In this document: positions 16,077 to 23,903 of the stretch, in pieces
How positions within the stretch are numbered: position 1 is the stretch's first letter
Layout: the number at the start of each line of letters is the position of its first letter
Assembly (NCBI GenBank): GCA_023415725.1
Contig: JAEZJR010000166.1
Location: forward strand, 1 to 29,815
Source: Acidobacteriota bacterium
GTDB lineage: Bacteria > Acidobacteriota > Blastocatellia > Pyrinomonadales > Pyrinomonadaceae
Length of the DNA stretch: 29,815 bases
Direction of reading: 5' to 3'
Position numbers and translations under genes: made by a program
The notes under the pieces: generated by a model
What the model saw: the letters and a program-made list of their open reading frames with translations, nothing else
Databases searched by the model: none
Told to the model about the DNA's origin: nothing

Positions 16077-17513
16077 ATGGAACTTCGATCCCTGCCTCAA
16101 CTCTTCAGCATTAAAGATCTACGCAACGCGATCTTCGGGTCAGTTGTCGTGTTCGGCGGTATCGGGCTTGCCGGGCTGACGTGGATCGCTCATCGGACTG
16201 GAAACGCCTGGCTCGCTGGGACGGCGGCAGCGGCCTCGATGGTGTTCGTCCTTCTGATACTTATATTCGTAGTTCCACCGTTGGCGAAGAACGCGAGCAA
16301 AGAAGCGTCTCAGTTGAATTTGCCGTTCGAATTCACTCTTGGCGGCGCGGTCATGTTCGGGCTCATAGTAATTGTTGGCTTTTCAGCCTGGAACACCGGT
16401 AACAATCTTCTATTCCTGATCCTCTCGTTCCTGATGGCGGCGATGATCGTCGGGTTCCTCGCAGGCGGAGTATGCCTTAAGAAACTAGACGTTAAGATGC
16501 GATTCCCTGAAACCATCTTTGCCGGTGAGGAAACGGATATTATCGTCAGCATTCATAACCGTAAGCGGGTTTTTTCGAGTTACTCGGTCGTGGCCGACGT
16601 TCGGGGGCAGGAACGCGAAGAGTCGTCCGCCGCTGAAGAACTGAGACGTATACTTCCTCGATTTGTCGCTAACAGGCTTGCGAAGGCCCCGATCGTGAGG
16701 CGTACGCTAACCTACTTTCCACGATTGCCCCGGAACGAAACCACCGAAAGCAAAACCCAGCATGTCTTTCCGCGTCGCGGCCGGCTTCTGATAAAGGACT
16801 TCGAACTTTCAACAAAGTTCCCTTTCGCATTCTTCCGCCACCGGCGGCGGTTGCCGGCCCGCGAGACAGAACTTATTGTGCTTCCCAAGATCGAACCTTT
16901 GTCGTCGGAGATAGACGATATCCCCTTGGACATCGGCCAACTCGTTTCGTCGAAACGCGGATCCGGACAAGACCTTTTGTCGCTGCGCGATTATCAGCCC
17001 AACGACGACCTTAGGCGCGTGGACTGGAAAGCCACGGCCCGATCGCGGGGGCTGATCGTAAGGGAGTTCGCCGCCGAGGACGACCGAAAGATAACGATCT
17101 TATTAGACCCGCGTCTGCCGGACGACCCCGGCATTCAGCCGACCCTTAGGGAAAAGATCGAGGCCGAGCAGCGAGGCGAACCGCCTCGCATTTTCGAGCG
17201 TTTTGAGAGAGCGGTATCGCAGACCGCCTCACTTCTGTCGCATTTTACAGAGCAACAAGCAGAGGTTCGGTTAGTGATTGGGGCGGATGCGGCTAAATTC
17301 GGCGTCGGGAGCCGACACCTGATCGAATGTTTAAGGCGTTTAGCTGTTTTGGAACCGATATTCGAGCCTTCGGTCTCGCCCGCGGCCGTAGAGCATGAAC
17401 TGCAGGAATTGGCCGATTCTGATGATCTGAGCCACTTTTTTGTTGTCACGACTCTTACAGGCAATGAATTGGTTTCCGAATCAGCTTCTCGGGTCCAGAT
17501 CCTGAGCTATTAG
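16077..17513 (+). CDS. DUF58 (vWA-like) membrane protein, MoxR partner
   Basis: This 478-residue protein has two N-terminal membrane hairpins at about residues 20-70 and 88-130. A beta-rich segment follows, then the DUF58 core near residues 295-345: GSGQDLLSLRDYQPND, then DLRRVDWKATARSRG and IVREFAAEDDRKITILLD. The last resembles a vWA MIDAS-like start. DUF58 proteins are the standard neighbours of MoxR and often of a transglutaminase-like TgpA or BatA-type protein; neither follows here. The four predicted membrane passes at the N-terminus are more than the usual two. The ATG at 16077 places the first charged residues directly before the first helix. Exact biochemical role unknown. Confidence 0.88.
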   Translation: MELRSLPQLFSIKDLRNAIFGSVVVFGGIGLAGLTWIAHRTGNAWLAGTAAAASMVFVLLILIFVVPPLAKNASKEASQLNLPFEFTLGGAVMFGLIVIVGFSAWNTGNNLLFLILSFLMAAMIVGFLAGGVCLKKLDVKMRFPETIFAGEETDIIVSIHNRKRVFSSYSVVADVRGQEREESSAAEELRRILPRFVANRLAKAPIVRRTLTYFPRLPRNETTESKTQHVFPRRGRLLIKDFELSTKFPFAFFRHRRRLPARETELIVLPKIEPLSSEIDDIPLDIGQLVSSKRGSGQDLLSLRDYQPNDDLRRVDWKATARSRGLIVREFAAEDDRKITILLDPRLPDDPGIQPTLREKIEAEQRGEPPRIFERFERAVSQTASLLSHFTEQQAEVRLVIGADAAKFGVGSRHLIECLRRLAVLEPIFEPSVSPAAVEHELQELADSDDLSHFFVVTTLTGNELVSESASRVQILSY

Positions 17514-17648
17514 ACGATGATCCTTCACAGTCGCTAGAAACGCGTTATATAACAGTAGTTTTGTTGGTACACCCCCGGATTTCATTTGTTTACTTAATTT
17601 GTCATAAATCGCTGCCGGCCGGTGTATTGTATGTGAAGGCATTGGTTA

Positions 17649-18233
17649 ATGCTGGAAATGAGCGATTCGACGGAAATTTTTGTGGACTCGATGTCCGAAA
17701 AGGCAGCGGCTGCGGTAGCTAGAGAAACGATCGAGTTTGAGGAAGCATTTTCGCTTCATCATCGGACCGTTTTCCGGGCTGCGCGTTCCGTCGTGCAAGA
17801 CGCCGGGCTGGCCGAGGACGTGACGCAGGAAGTATTCATAAAGCTCTATAAGCATTTGGATACGATCTCCGACCAGGAAATGCTCCGCCCGTGGCTGATC
17901 CGGGTCGCCCTGAACGAAGCGAAGAATGCACTCCGCTCGAAGATAAGGGCAAACAACCGTGACGAGAACTACGTCAAAGATACTGTAGAATCAAACGTTT
18001 TCTCGGTCGAGGATGAGTTCGAAGAACAGGCGGGGATAAACGAGATTAACCGGGCGTTGAGCAAGATAAAAGAACCACTGCGAAGTTGCCTGGTATTGAA
18101 ACAGCAAGGCCTCTCGTATAAAGAGATCGCACAGAGCCTCGAACTGAACGAAACGAGCATTGGCACATATGTTGCGAGAGCAAGGGCGGAATTCATGAGG
18201 TTCTACGGCAAGGTGGGGAGAGACACATTATGA
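17649..18233 (+). CDS. ECF-type RNA polymerase sigma factor
   Basis: This 194-residue sigma-70-family protein of the extracytoplasmic-function type has region 2 at about residues 33-100 (HHRTVFRAARSVVQDAGLAEDVTQEVFIKLY, read in two pieces, then LRPWLIRVALNEAKNALRSK). Region 4 is at about 130-190 (INRALSKIKEPLRSCLVLKQ, GLSYKEIAQSLELNETSIGT). The linker is acidic. It overlaps the anti-sigma gene by four bases (ATGA), the normal arrangement for a cognate pair. A nearby ATG at codon 4 is an alternative start. The upstream gap contains a TTGTCA and an AT-rich -10-like TATTGT near 17600-17635, but I cannot show an autoregulated promoter. Confidence 0.92.
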   Translation: MLEMSDSTEIFVDSMSEKAAAAVARETIEFEEAFSLHHRTVFRAARSVVQDAGLAEDVTQEVFIKLYKHLDTISDQEMLRPWLIRVALNEAKNALRSKIRANNRDENYVKDTVESNVFSVEDEFEEQAGINEINRALSKIKEPLRSCLVLKQQGLSYKEIAQSLELNETSIGTYVARARAEFMRFYGKVGRDTL

Positions 18234-19132
18234 ACGGAAAATGTTTAGACATAGGTACTATTCAGGCCTTTCTGGACGGGGAGACCCGGTCGGAAGACGC
18301 CGTTAGGATCTCCGACCACGTCGCCGATTGCGATTCGTGTACGATATTGCTGGCTCAAGCCGAAGAGGAGAGTTCGCTGGTCTTTTCCGTTCTGGACCGC
18401 GAATTGAACACCCTCGAGCCGACGCAGCGCCTCTGGAACCGCATCAACGCGGAGATCGCTGAAGAAAAGAGCCACACCTCAATATGGCAGAGATTTTTGG
18501 GAACTATCACCGCGAGTCTTATGAGCCCATCGTTCGCGGGGGCCGCCGGCATTCTGTTGATCGCAGGGTTGCTTTCGATCGTATGGCTGAACAAGCAGGT
18601 CCCGATGTCCGTTACGGATATAGGCGCGGTTGAGGAGACTCAGCAAATAGCACCCGAGGCCCCTAAGGAATCGACCGTCGTCAATGTCGCGGTTACCGGA
18701 GATGATTCTGCGATCCCGACGACGTCCCCTTCAAAACCACAGCCGACCGTCGTCCGATCAACTCTCTCCGATGAAGAGCTAAAGCGGATGGTCATCCCGG
18801 CGACTCATATCGAGCGGGGGCCGAAAAAGACGGCCGTCGTGCCGGCTTCAGCTCCTCAGTATCTTCCCGGCGAAGAAAGCTACATCAAAACGATAAACGA
18901 GCTTCAGCAGAACATCACTGTCCAGAACGCGAGCATGAAGGCATCCAGTCAGGTGGCGTTCCAGCGGGATCTTGCGGTGGTGGACGATGCTATCTCGAAA
19001 ATGCGGAACGTGGTTCAAAAGAATCCCCGCAACCAGGCCGCGCGGCAGATACTCTATTCGTCCTACCAGGACAAGATCGAGCTGCTGAGATCCTCGGCAC
19101 AGCGTGATGAGCTGGTGGCAAGTTTGCAGTAA
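18230..19132 (+). CDS. Membrane anti-sigma factor with zf-HC2 zinc finger
   Basis: This 300-residue protein has an N-terminal anti-sigma zinc finger with His30, Cys34 and Cys37 (HVADCDSC), the ZAS signature that sequesters an ECF sigma factor at the membrane. A single transmembrane segment at about 100-122 (GAAGILLIAGLLSIVWL) is followed by a periplasmic part. That part is Pro/Thr/Ser-rich, then a probable coiled coil (INELQQNITVQNASMKAS, with alternating hydrophobic positions) near the C-terminus. GGGGAG precedes the ATG, which overlaps the sigma stop codon. The periplasmic coiled coil is unusual for the family and is a plausible sensor or protein-binding surface. Confidence 0.9.
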   Translation: MNGKCLDIGTIQAFLDGETRSEDAVRISDHVADCDSCTILLAQAEEESSLVFSVLDRELNTLEPTQRLWNRINAEIAEEKSHTSIWQRFLGTITASLMSPSFAGAAGILLIAGLLSIVWLNKQVPMSVTDIGAVEETQQIAPEAPKESTVVNVAVTGDDSAIPTTSPSKPQPTVVRSTLSDEELKRMVIPATHIERGPKKTAVVPASAPQYLPGEESYIKTINELQQNITVQNASMKASSQVAFQRDLAVVDDAISKMRNVVQKNPRNQAARQILYSSYQDKIELLRSSAQRDELVASLQ

Positions 19133-19161
19133 CCAGCGGGGCACCCTATATCATAGGCAGA

Positions 19162-20217
19162 ATGTTTAACAGGACCTTAAAACTCGGGCTATTGCTGTGT
19201 CTGGCAGCGGGGGCGTCGTTCGCCCAGAAAGATCCGCCGGAAGTGCCTAAAACCCCTGCCCCAAAGACAGAGGTGAAGCCGCCCGTCAGACGGCCGATGC
19301 CGGCACCACCTAACCGAGTTCGCCCGGTCGAACGGGACGAACGCGGAACTATGGAACGAGCGATCGCCGCCGAACCGAGCGTCGCCGTTAAACTTTGCAT
19401 CGCCGAGGGTACGATCCGGATAAACGGGTCAGAACGAAACGAAGTCAGGGTCTTCGTCCGAAACGGAAGGAAGTTCGAGTTTCGGTCCTTGGAAAAGAAC
19501 CCTGATACAGGAAAGGCTTCCTGGTTATGGATCGCAAGCACCAGTGGGCCTGGGCCGCTTTCGAATTGCCTCGCTGGCGATTCAGTCGATATCGACCTGC
19601 CTGTTGGGGCCAGCATCGATCTAGAGGCTCGTACCGCAGGAGCGGTAGTTGATTCCGTAAAAAAAGCCAACGTTAAGATAGTCGAGGGGAGCATCAGCCT
19701 CCGCAATATTTCAGGCGGTATTCAGGCGAGTGCGTATCAGGGCGATGTAATGGTCGAAAGCTCCGGCGGACCGATCGAACTTGGCACAACGACAGGAAAC
19801 ATCCTCGCGTATGACGTTAAGCCAGGAAATGTCGGCGACCTTTTCAAAGCGACGACGCGCAGCGGGCAGATCGTACTTGAAGGGGTGGTCCATCGCCAGA
19901 TCCTTGCGAGTTCGATCTCCGGTTCGGTGGCGTTTAACGGCAGGTTCCTCAATGGTGGGATCTACAACTTCAAAACTACGAACGGGTCGATAAGAATGCT
20001 TATTCCGGATGATTCCACTTGTAAGCTAATTGCGGCGTACGGCTTCGGATCGTTTGACTCCGCGATCCCATTAAAGATCGAAACCGAGAATGTGACTGGC
20101 GGAGGAAAGAACTTTGTCGGCATCCTCGGAAAACAGACCAACGGGCCGCTCGCGACGGTGACGCTGACCACATCCAGCGGCAGCATTGGCATTCGGAAAC
20201 AGTCCGAGGAAAAATAG
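19162..20217 (+). CDS. Exported DUF4097-like beta-solenoid protein
   Basis: This 351-residue secreted protein has a signal peptide ending ASFAQ and a Pro-rich segment (KTPAPKTEVKPPVRRPMPAP). Its long body is built of repeated short beta strands of the type GSISLRNISGGIQASAYQGDVMV and GNILAYDV, the last repeats reading GSIRMLIP and GSIGIRKQ. This pattern matches the DUF4097/DUF4098 putative adhesin repeats often encoded beside ECF sigma/anti-sigma pairs. It starts 29 bases after the anti-sigma gene, so it is probably the third gene of that operon and a likely envelope output. It converges on the amidase gene with no terminator visible. Confidence 0.75.
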   Translation: MFNRTLKLGLLLCLAAGASFAQKDPPEVPKTPAPKTEVKPPVRRPMPAPPNRVRPVERDERGTMERAIAAEPSVAVKLCIAEGTIRINGSERNEVRVFVRNGRKFEFRSLEKNPDTGKASWLWIASTSGPGPLSNCLAGDSVDIDLPVGASIDLEARTAGAVVDSVKKANVKIVEGSISLRNISGGIQASAYQGDVMVESSGGPIELGTTTGNILAYDVKPGNVGDLFKATTRSGQIVLEGVVHRQILASSISGSVAFNGRFLNGGIYNFKTTNGSIRMLIPDDSTCKLIAAYGFGSFDSAIPLKIETENVTGGGKNFVGILGKQTNGPLATVTLTTSSGSIGIRKQSEEK

Positions 20218-20228
20218 ATCGACTTAAA

Positions 20229-21800
20229 TTAAGCAAAGGTCGGGAGGAATTTCGGTTTCCTCCTGGCCTTTGTTGCTTGTTCGAACGCGTACGCGTATTG
20301 GATCAGGGTCCCTTCGGTAAACGCCTTTCCGAAGAAGGAGATCCCGATCGGCAGTTCCTTAGCGAAGCCGGCCGGGACCGTGATGTTCGGGTATCCAGCT
20401 ACGGCGGGCATGGATGAACTACCGACGTAACCGCTGCCGCAGTCACCGCTTACAGTGTCGATCATCCAAGTCGGGGCGTTCGACGGAGCAACTACCGCGT
20501 TGAGGCGGTTTTTCTCCATCACTTCGTCGATACCCTCATCGGCCGCATATTTCTTCGCGTCTTTTACGGCGTCCTTGTATTCCTTCGAATTCAGATCACC
20601 CAGTTTCGCGGACGCTTCCATGATCGATTGTCCGAAGTACTTCAATTCCTTCGCAGCGTTGTCGTTGTTGAACTTCACGAGCTCCGCCAGCGTGGTATGC
20701 TTCGCTCCGCGTTCGCGTAAGTAACGCTCGAGGCCGTCTTTGAACTCGTACTTTAGAATAGTGAACTCCGCGTCGCCGAATTTTTGCAGGTTCGGGAATT
20801 TTACGTCGACTAAAACCGCGCCCTTCCGCTTGAGAACTTCGAGAGCGGCATTCGTCACCTTATCGACCGTTGAGTTTCGGCCCCAGTAATCGCGGGCGAC
20901 GCCGACGCGGGCACCCCGAAGGCCGTCTACGTTGAGATATCTAGTGTAATCGGGTCTAATTTCCGAAGACGCGAACACCGTGTTCCCGCGAAGAGTACGT
21001 CGGGCTATCACGTTCATCAGAACGGCGGCATCGCTAACCGAGCGCGTCATCGGGCCCGCCGTATCCTGTGAGGCTGAGATCGGAATGATTCCGCTCTGCG
21101 ACACGAGGCCGACGGTGGGTTTCAACCCAACGATGCCGTTGATCGATGAAGGGCAAAGGATCGAGCCGTCGGTTTCCGTGCCGATGCCAACTGCAGCAAG
21201 ATTGGCCGCTATGGCTGCACCAGTGCCGGAAGACGAGCCGCACGGATTGCGGTCGAGGATGTAGGGGTTACGCGTCTGGCCTCCGCGGCCCGACCAGCCG
21301 CTGATCGAGTTGTCGTCGCGGAAGTTCGCCCATTCGCTGAGATTCGTTTTGGCAATGATGACGGCACCCGCCTCGCGAAGAAGCTGGACGATGTACGCGT
21401 CTCGCTTCGGCACTGGAGCGTCGGCGAGGGCGAGGCTGCCGGCCGTGGTCTTCATCTTATCTGCGGTGTCGATGTTGTCCTTGATGACCACTGGGATACC
21501 GTGAAGCGGGCCCTTCACCATTTTGTTACGACGCTCGCGGTCACGCTGGCGTGCGATAGTGATGGCATCCGGGTTCACCTCGATGATGGAATGGATCTTC
21601 GGATCTATCGTGCGAATACGAGCCAGATACCAGTTGGTGAGCGTTTCGCTCGTCAATTGCCCGCGCTCCATCGCGGCCCGAAGCTCCGCGACGGTCGCTT
21701 CCTCGAAATTCCTCATAGTCCTTTGCCCGAACGCGTTTGTGCCCAGCAAGGTGCTTGCTCCGGCAAGCAATCCAGCACCCAAGAATTCACGACGATCCAT
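20229..21800 (-). CDS. Tat-exported amidase (amidase signature family)
   Basis: This 523-residue amidase-signature enzyme uses a Ser-cisSer-Lys triad. Lys107 lies in VVIKDNID. The Gly/Ser-rich signature CGSSSGTG (187-194) supplies the cis-Ser. The nucleophile is probably Ser213 in TETDGSI. The family loop GIVGLKPTVG and SQDTAGPMTRSVSDAA follow. The N-terminus MDRREFLGAGLLAGAS is a classical twin-arginine signal (RREFL), so the folded enzyme is probably exported to the periplasm. The substrate is uncertain; peptide amides and other amides are hydrolysed by relatives. GAGGAAAACC lies before the ATG at 21800. No neighbouring gene clarifies its role. Confidence 0.92.
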   Translation of the reverse strand: MDRREFLGAGLLAGASTLLGTNAFGQRTMRNFEEATVAELRAAMERGQLTSETLTNWYLARIRTIDPKIHSIIEVNPDAITIARQRDRERRNKMVKGPLHGIPVVIKDNIDTADKMKTTAGSLALADAPVPKRDAYIVQLLREAGAVIIAKTNLSEWANFRDDNSISGWSGRGGQTRNPYILDRNPCGSSSGTGAAIAANLAAVGIGTETDGSILCPSSINGIVGLKPTVGLVSQSGIIPISASQDTAGPMTRSVSDAAVLMNVIARRTLRGNTVFASSEIRPDYTRYLNVDGLRGARVGVARDYWGRNSTVDKVTNAALEVLKRKGAVLVDVKFPNLQKFGDAEFTILKYEFKDGLERYLRERGAKHTTLAELVKFNNDNAAKELKYFGQSIMEASAKLGDLNSKEYKDAVKDAKKYAADEGIDEVMEKNRLNAVVAPSNAPTWMIDTVSGDCGSGYVGSSSMPAVAGYPNITVPAGFAKELPIGISFFGKAFTEGTLIQYAYAFEQATKARRKPKFLPTFA

Positions 21801-21921
21801 ATTCGGTTTTCCTCAGTTTTGGAAGAAATGATTAGTGAGGAGATTGTGCGGCAGACGGGGACAAAAATGCAAAGCATAGAAACGGCCGACTGTAGTCGCC
21901 GGCATTGCGGTTGCATTTCCT

Positions 21922-23781
21922 CTACCGTATCGGGTCGCGAAGCAGCATATCAGCCGTTTCGGAAGCGATGCGTGCAGCGTCGGGGTTTGTGTCACGAAGA
22001 TGAGCGAGCTGCATCAGGGCCTCGCCGGTGCGGGAGAGAAGGCGGAAGAGGTCGCCTTCTTCAGCCCCGGTGCGTTTGACCAGTTCGTCCCACGCCATTC
22101 CGCCAGCCCAACGCTCGGCGGCGGCGGCGGCGGTGAGGTTGATCTCCTCGACCGGCTCGATGCCGAAGCGCCACTCGACGTTCGAAACGTCGTAGATGAC
22201 GTCCTCGATAGCGGTCACGGCGTCCAGCAACTGATCCGAAAGATAAAGCTCACCATAATTCCGGTCCGCATCGGCGGCCAGAGCGGCCATCAAACCAGCC
22301 ATCACAGTGTGAGGGGTTTCGGTGAAGATCCCACGATTCAAAGCCTCGCCCACAAGCAGCGGTCGATCGACCCGAAGGTCGGCGAGCCACCTGCCGGGTT
22401 CCGTCACACGTTCGGCGCGGAAGTCCAAATAATCGAAATAGTCCAGCACGCGTGCCCGCTGCTCGAACGGCGACCAAATGCGTGAACGCAAGTAATCGAT
22501 GTCACGTCCGATTCGCTCGAGTTTTCCGGCGTCCTTAGCGGATTCCCACAGCACCTGTTGGTAAAGATCGCGCTGATCTCCGGCGTGGGCGATGATCTGC
22601 TCGATAAGGCCGTCTATGAGTTCGGCCGAAGGGTCGGTGACATCCTCTCGTTGCGGGGGCTTGGGTTCTTCAACCGCCGGGTTACGGTTCTCGTAAACGT
22701 CAAAAAATGCGCGTTCGATCTCGCGTTCGCGGACGCCGTACTTGTTGGCGTAAACGCGGTTGACGCGCGTCAGCGGGAACGTCGCGCCCTGCCCGTCGAC
22801 GCGGATCGCCGAGACGGCGTCGCCGTTCATTTGCAGGATGAAAAACAGCCGGCGTCCGCTTCTACTCTGTGTGACGATCATGCCGGGCTCAACAGATTCG
22901 CGAAGCCAGTTATTTCGAAATTCCACCCTCGTTTCGGGCAGCGTCTCGTGAATGCGGCGGCGAGCCTCAGCGAGTCGCTCAAAGCCGCGAACATCGTTGA
23001 GCGATAATTCGACACCTGCCGATGCGAGCCTTCCGCGGATTCTGTCCTGCGTTTTTTCGAGCGAACGTCGAAGCCCATCGATCTGGTGGCCGGTCTCGCG
23101 GAACGCGTAGCTTCGTTCGGCGATCTCGCGGAGTTGATCGAAATTCTTGAAAGCGTCGAGCAGGTTGAGAAGGGTCGTATACGTCGCACGAAAGCGGCTC
23201 TCGAGCGAATCCGGCTCACTCTTGAGCAACTCGGCGATCTTTTTCGGGTTCTGGAATTGCCCGGGCACGAGCACGCAGAATCCGACCTTGTCCTTCCCTC
23301 GCCTTCCGGCCCTGCCGGTCATCTGCTGTAGTTCGTTCGCGGTTAATGAACGCCAGCCTTCGTTGCCACGCGTGTCGGCGTTCGTGATGACAACTGTGCG
23401 AGCCGGAAAATCTACGCCTGCGGCGACGGTGGAGGTCGCGAAGATGGCGTTTAGCAACCCGGAGGACATCATCTTCTCGACCAGAAGTTTCCAGGACGGG
23501 ATATGCCCTGCGTGATGCGAGGCGACGCCGTTGTTGACGAGTATGCGGGCGTGCTTGTGGCTGCGGACTTCTGGGAATTGGGCTGAGAAATCATTAAAAA
23601 GCTCGCGCCTTTTCTGGTATTTCTCTCCGTCTCCCTTCTGCGACTTGTCGCCCGCGACTTCGGTCGCCGCTTCGTCGCATTTCCGCCGCGTCGGGAGGAA
23701 CACGATCGCCGGCAGCAGATCATAACCGCGCAACGCGCTTATCAGCTTATGCGGAGGTATCTCCGGCGGGCGTCCGTGCAT
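21922..23781 (-). CDS. Helicase-related protein with only the second RecA lobe (Ski2/Mtr4-like)
   Basis: This 619-residue protein begins directly in the second motor lobe of an SF2 Ski2/Mtr4-type helicase. It shows IPPHKLISALRGYDLLPAIV, FLPTRRKCDEAA (motif IV), ATSTVAAGVDFPARTVVI (motif V) and QMTGRAGRRGKDKVGF (motif VI). Walker A and DExH motifs I-III, which bind ATP, are missing, and no second ORF encodes them nearby. The C-terminal 350 or so residues resemble the helical arch of such helicases. ATP hydrolysis is therefore not expected unless a partner supplies lobe 1. The ATG at 23781 is preferred over a TTG at 23799. The REP-like repeat just upstream could mark the break. Confidence 0.75.
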   Translation of the reverse strand: MHGRPPEIPPHKLISALRGYDLLPAIVFLPTRRKCDEAATEVAGDKSQKGDGEKYQKRRELFNDFSAQFPEVRSHKHARILVNNGVASHHAGHIPSWKLLVEKMMSSGLLNAIFATSTVAAGVDFPARTVVITNADTRGNEGWRSLTANELQQMTGRAGRRGKDKVGFCVLVPGQFQNPKKIAELLKSEPDSLESRFRATYTTLLNLLDAFKNFDQLREIAERSYAFRETGHQIDGLRRSLEKTQDRIRGRLASAGVELSLNDVRGFERLAEARRRIHETLPETRVEFRNNWLRESVEPGMIVTQSRSGRRLFFILQMNGDAVSAIRVDGQGATFPLTRVNRVYANKYGVREREIERAFFDVYENRNPAVEEPKPPQREDVTDPSAELIDGLIEQIIAHAGDQRDLYQQVLWESAKDAGKLERIGRDIDYLRSRIWSPFEQRARVLDYFDYLDFRAERVTEPGRWLADLRVDRPLLVGEALNRGIFTETPHTVMAGLMAALAADADRNYGELYLSDQLLDAVTAIEDVIYDVSNVEWRFGIEPVEEINLTAAAAAERWAGGMAWDELVKRTGAEEGDLFRLLSRTGEALMQLAHLRDTNPDAARIASETADMLLRDPIR

Positions 23782-23801
23782 AGAACGATTATTGCACAAA
23801 A

Positions 23802-23899
23802 GTAGGGCAGGCTTTCCAGCCTGCCCTCGGTTGCGCCTAGACCCCTCCCGGTCATGATGGTGATTCGCTAATCAGGACAGGCTGGAAAGCCTGTCCTAC
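23802..23899. repeat. REP-like inverted pair of palindromes
   Basis: Two 26-base arms (23802-23827 and 23874-23899) are reverse complements at 24 of 26 positions, separated by 46 bases. Each arm is itself a hairpin: AGGGCAGGCT/AGCCTGCCCT in the first, AGGACAGGCT/AGCCTGTCCT in the second. The TAC-flanked, GC-rich double hairpin resembles REP/BIME elements, which depend on a TnpA_REP-type transposase elsewhere. It sits between two genes on the minus strand and may also act as a terminator. Confidence 0.8.
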
Positions 23900-23903
23900 G
23901 GGG

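Noticed and set aside
18161..18176. A second sigma-54-like site, TGGCAC-N5-TTGCG with GG and GC ten bases apart
   Set aside because: It lies inside the ECF sigma coding sequence in the conserved region-4 helix (GTYVARAR), where codons explain the bases; it ends in G rather than the usual A/T, and the anti-sigma gene is translationally coupled.
21860..21905. Small stems after the helicase or amidase genes that could be a terminator
   Set aside because: The ATGC/GCAT stem is only four pairs, and the nearby GACT/AGTC stem has a mismatch; not convincing.
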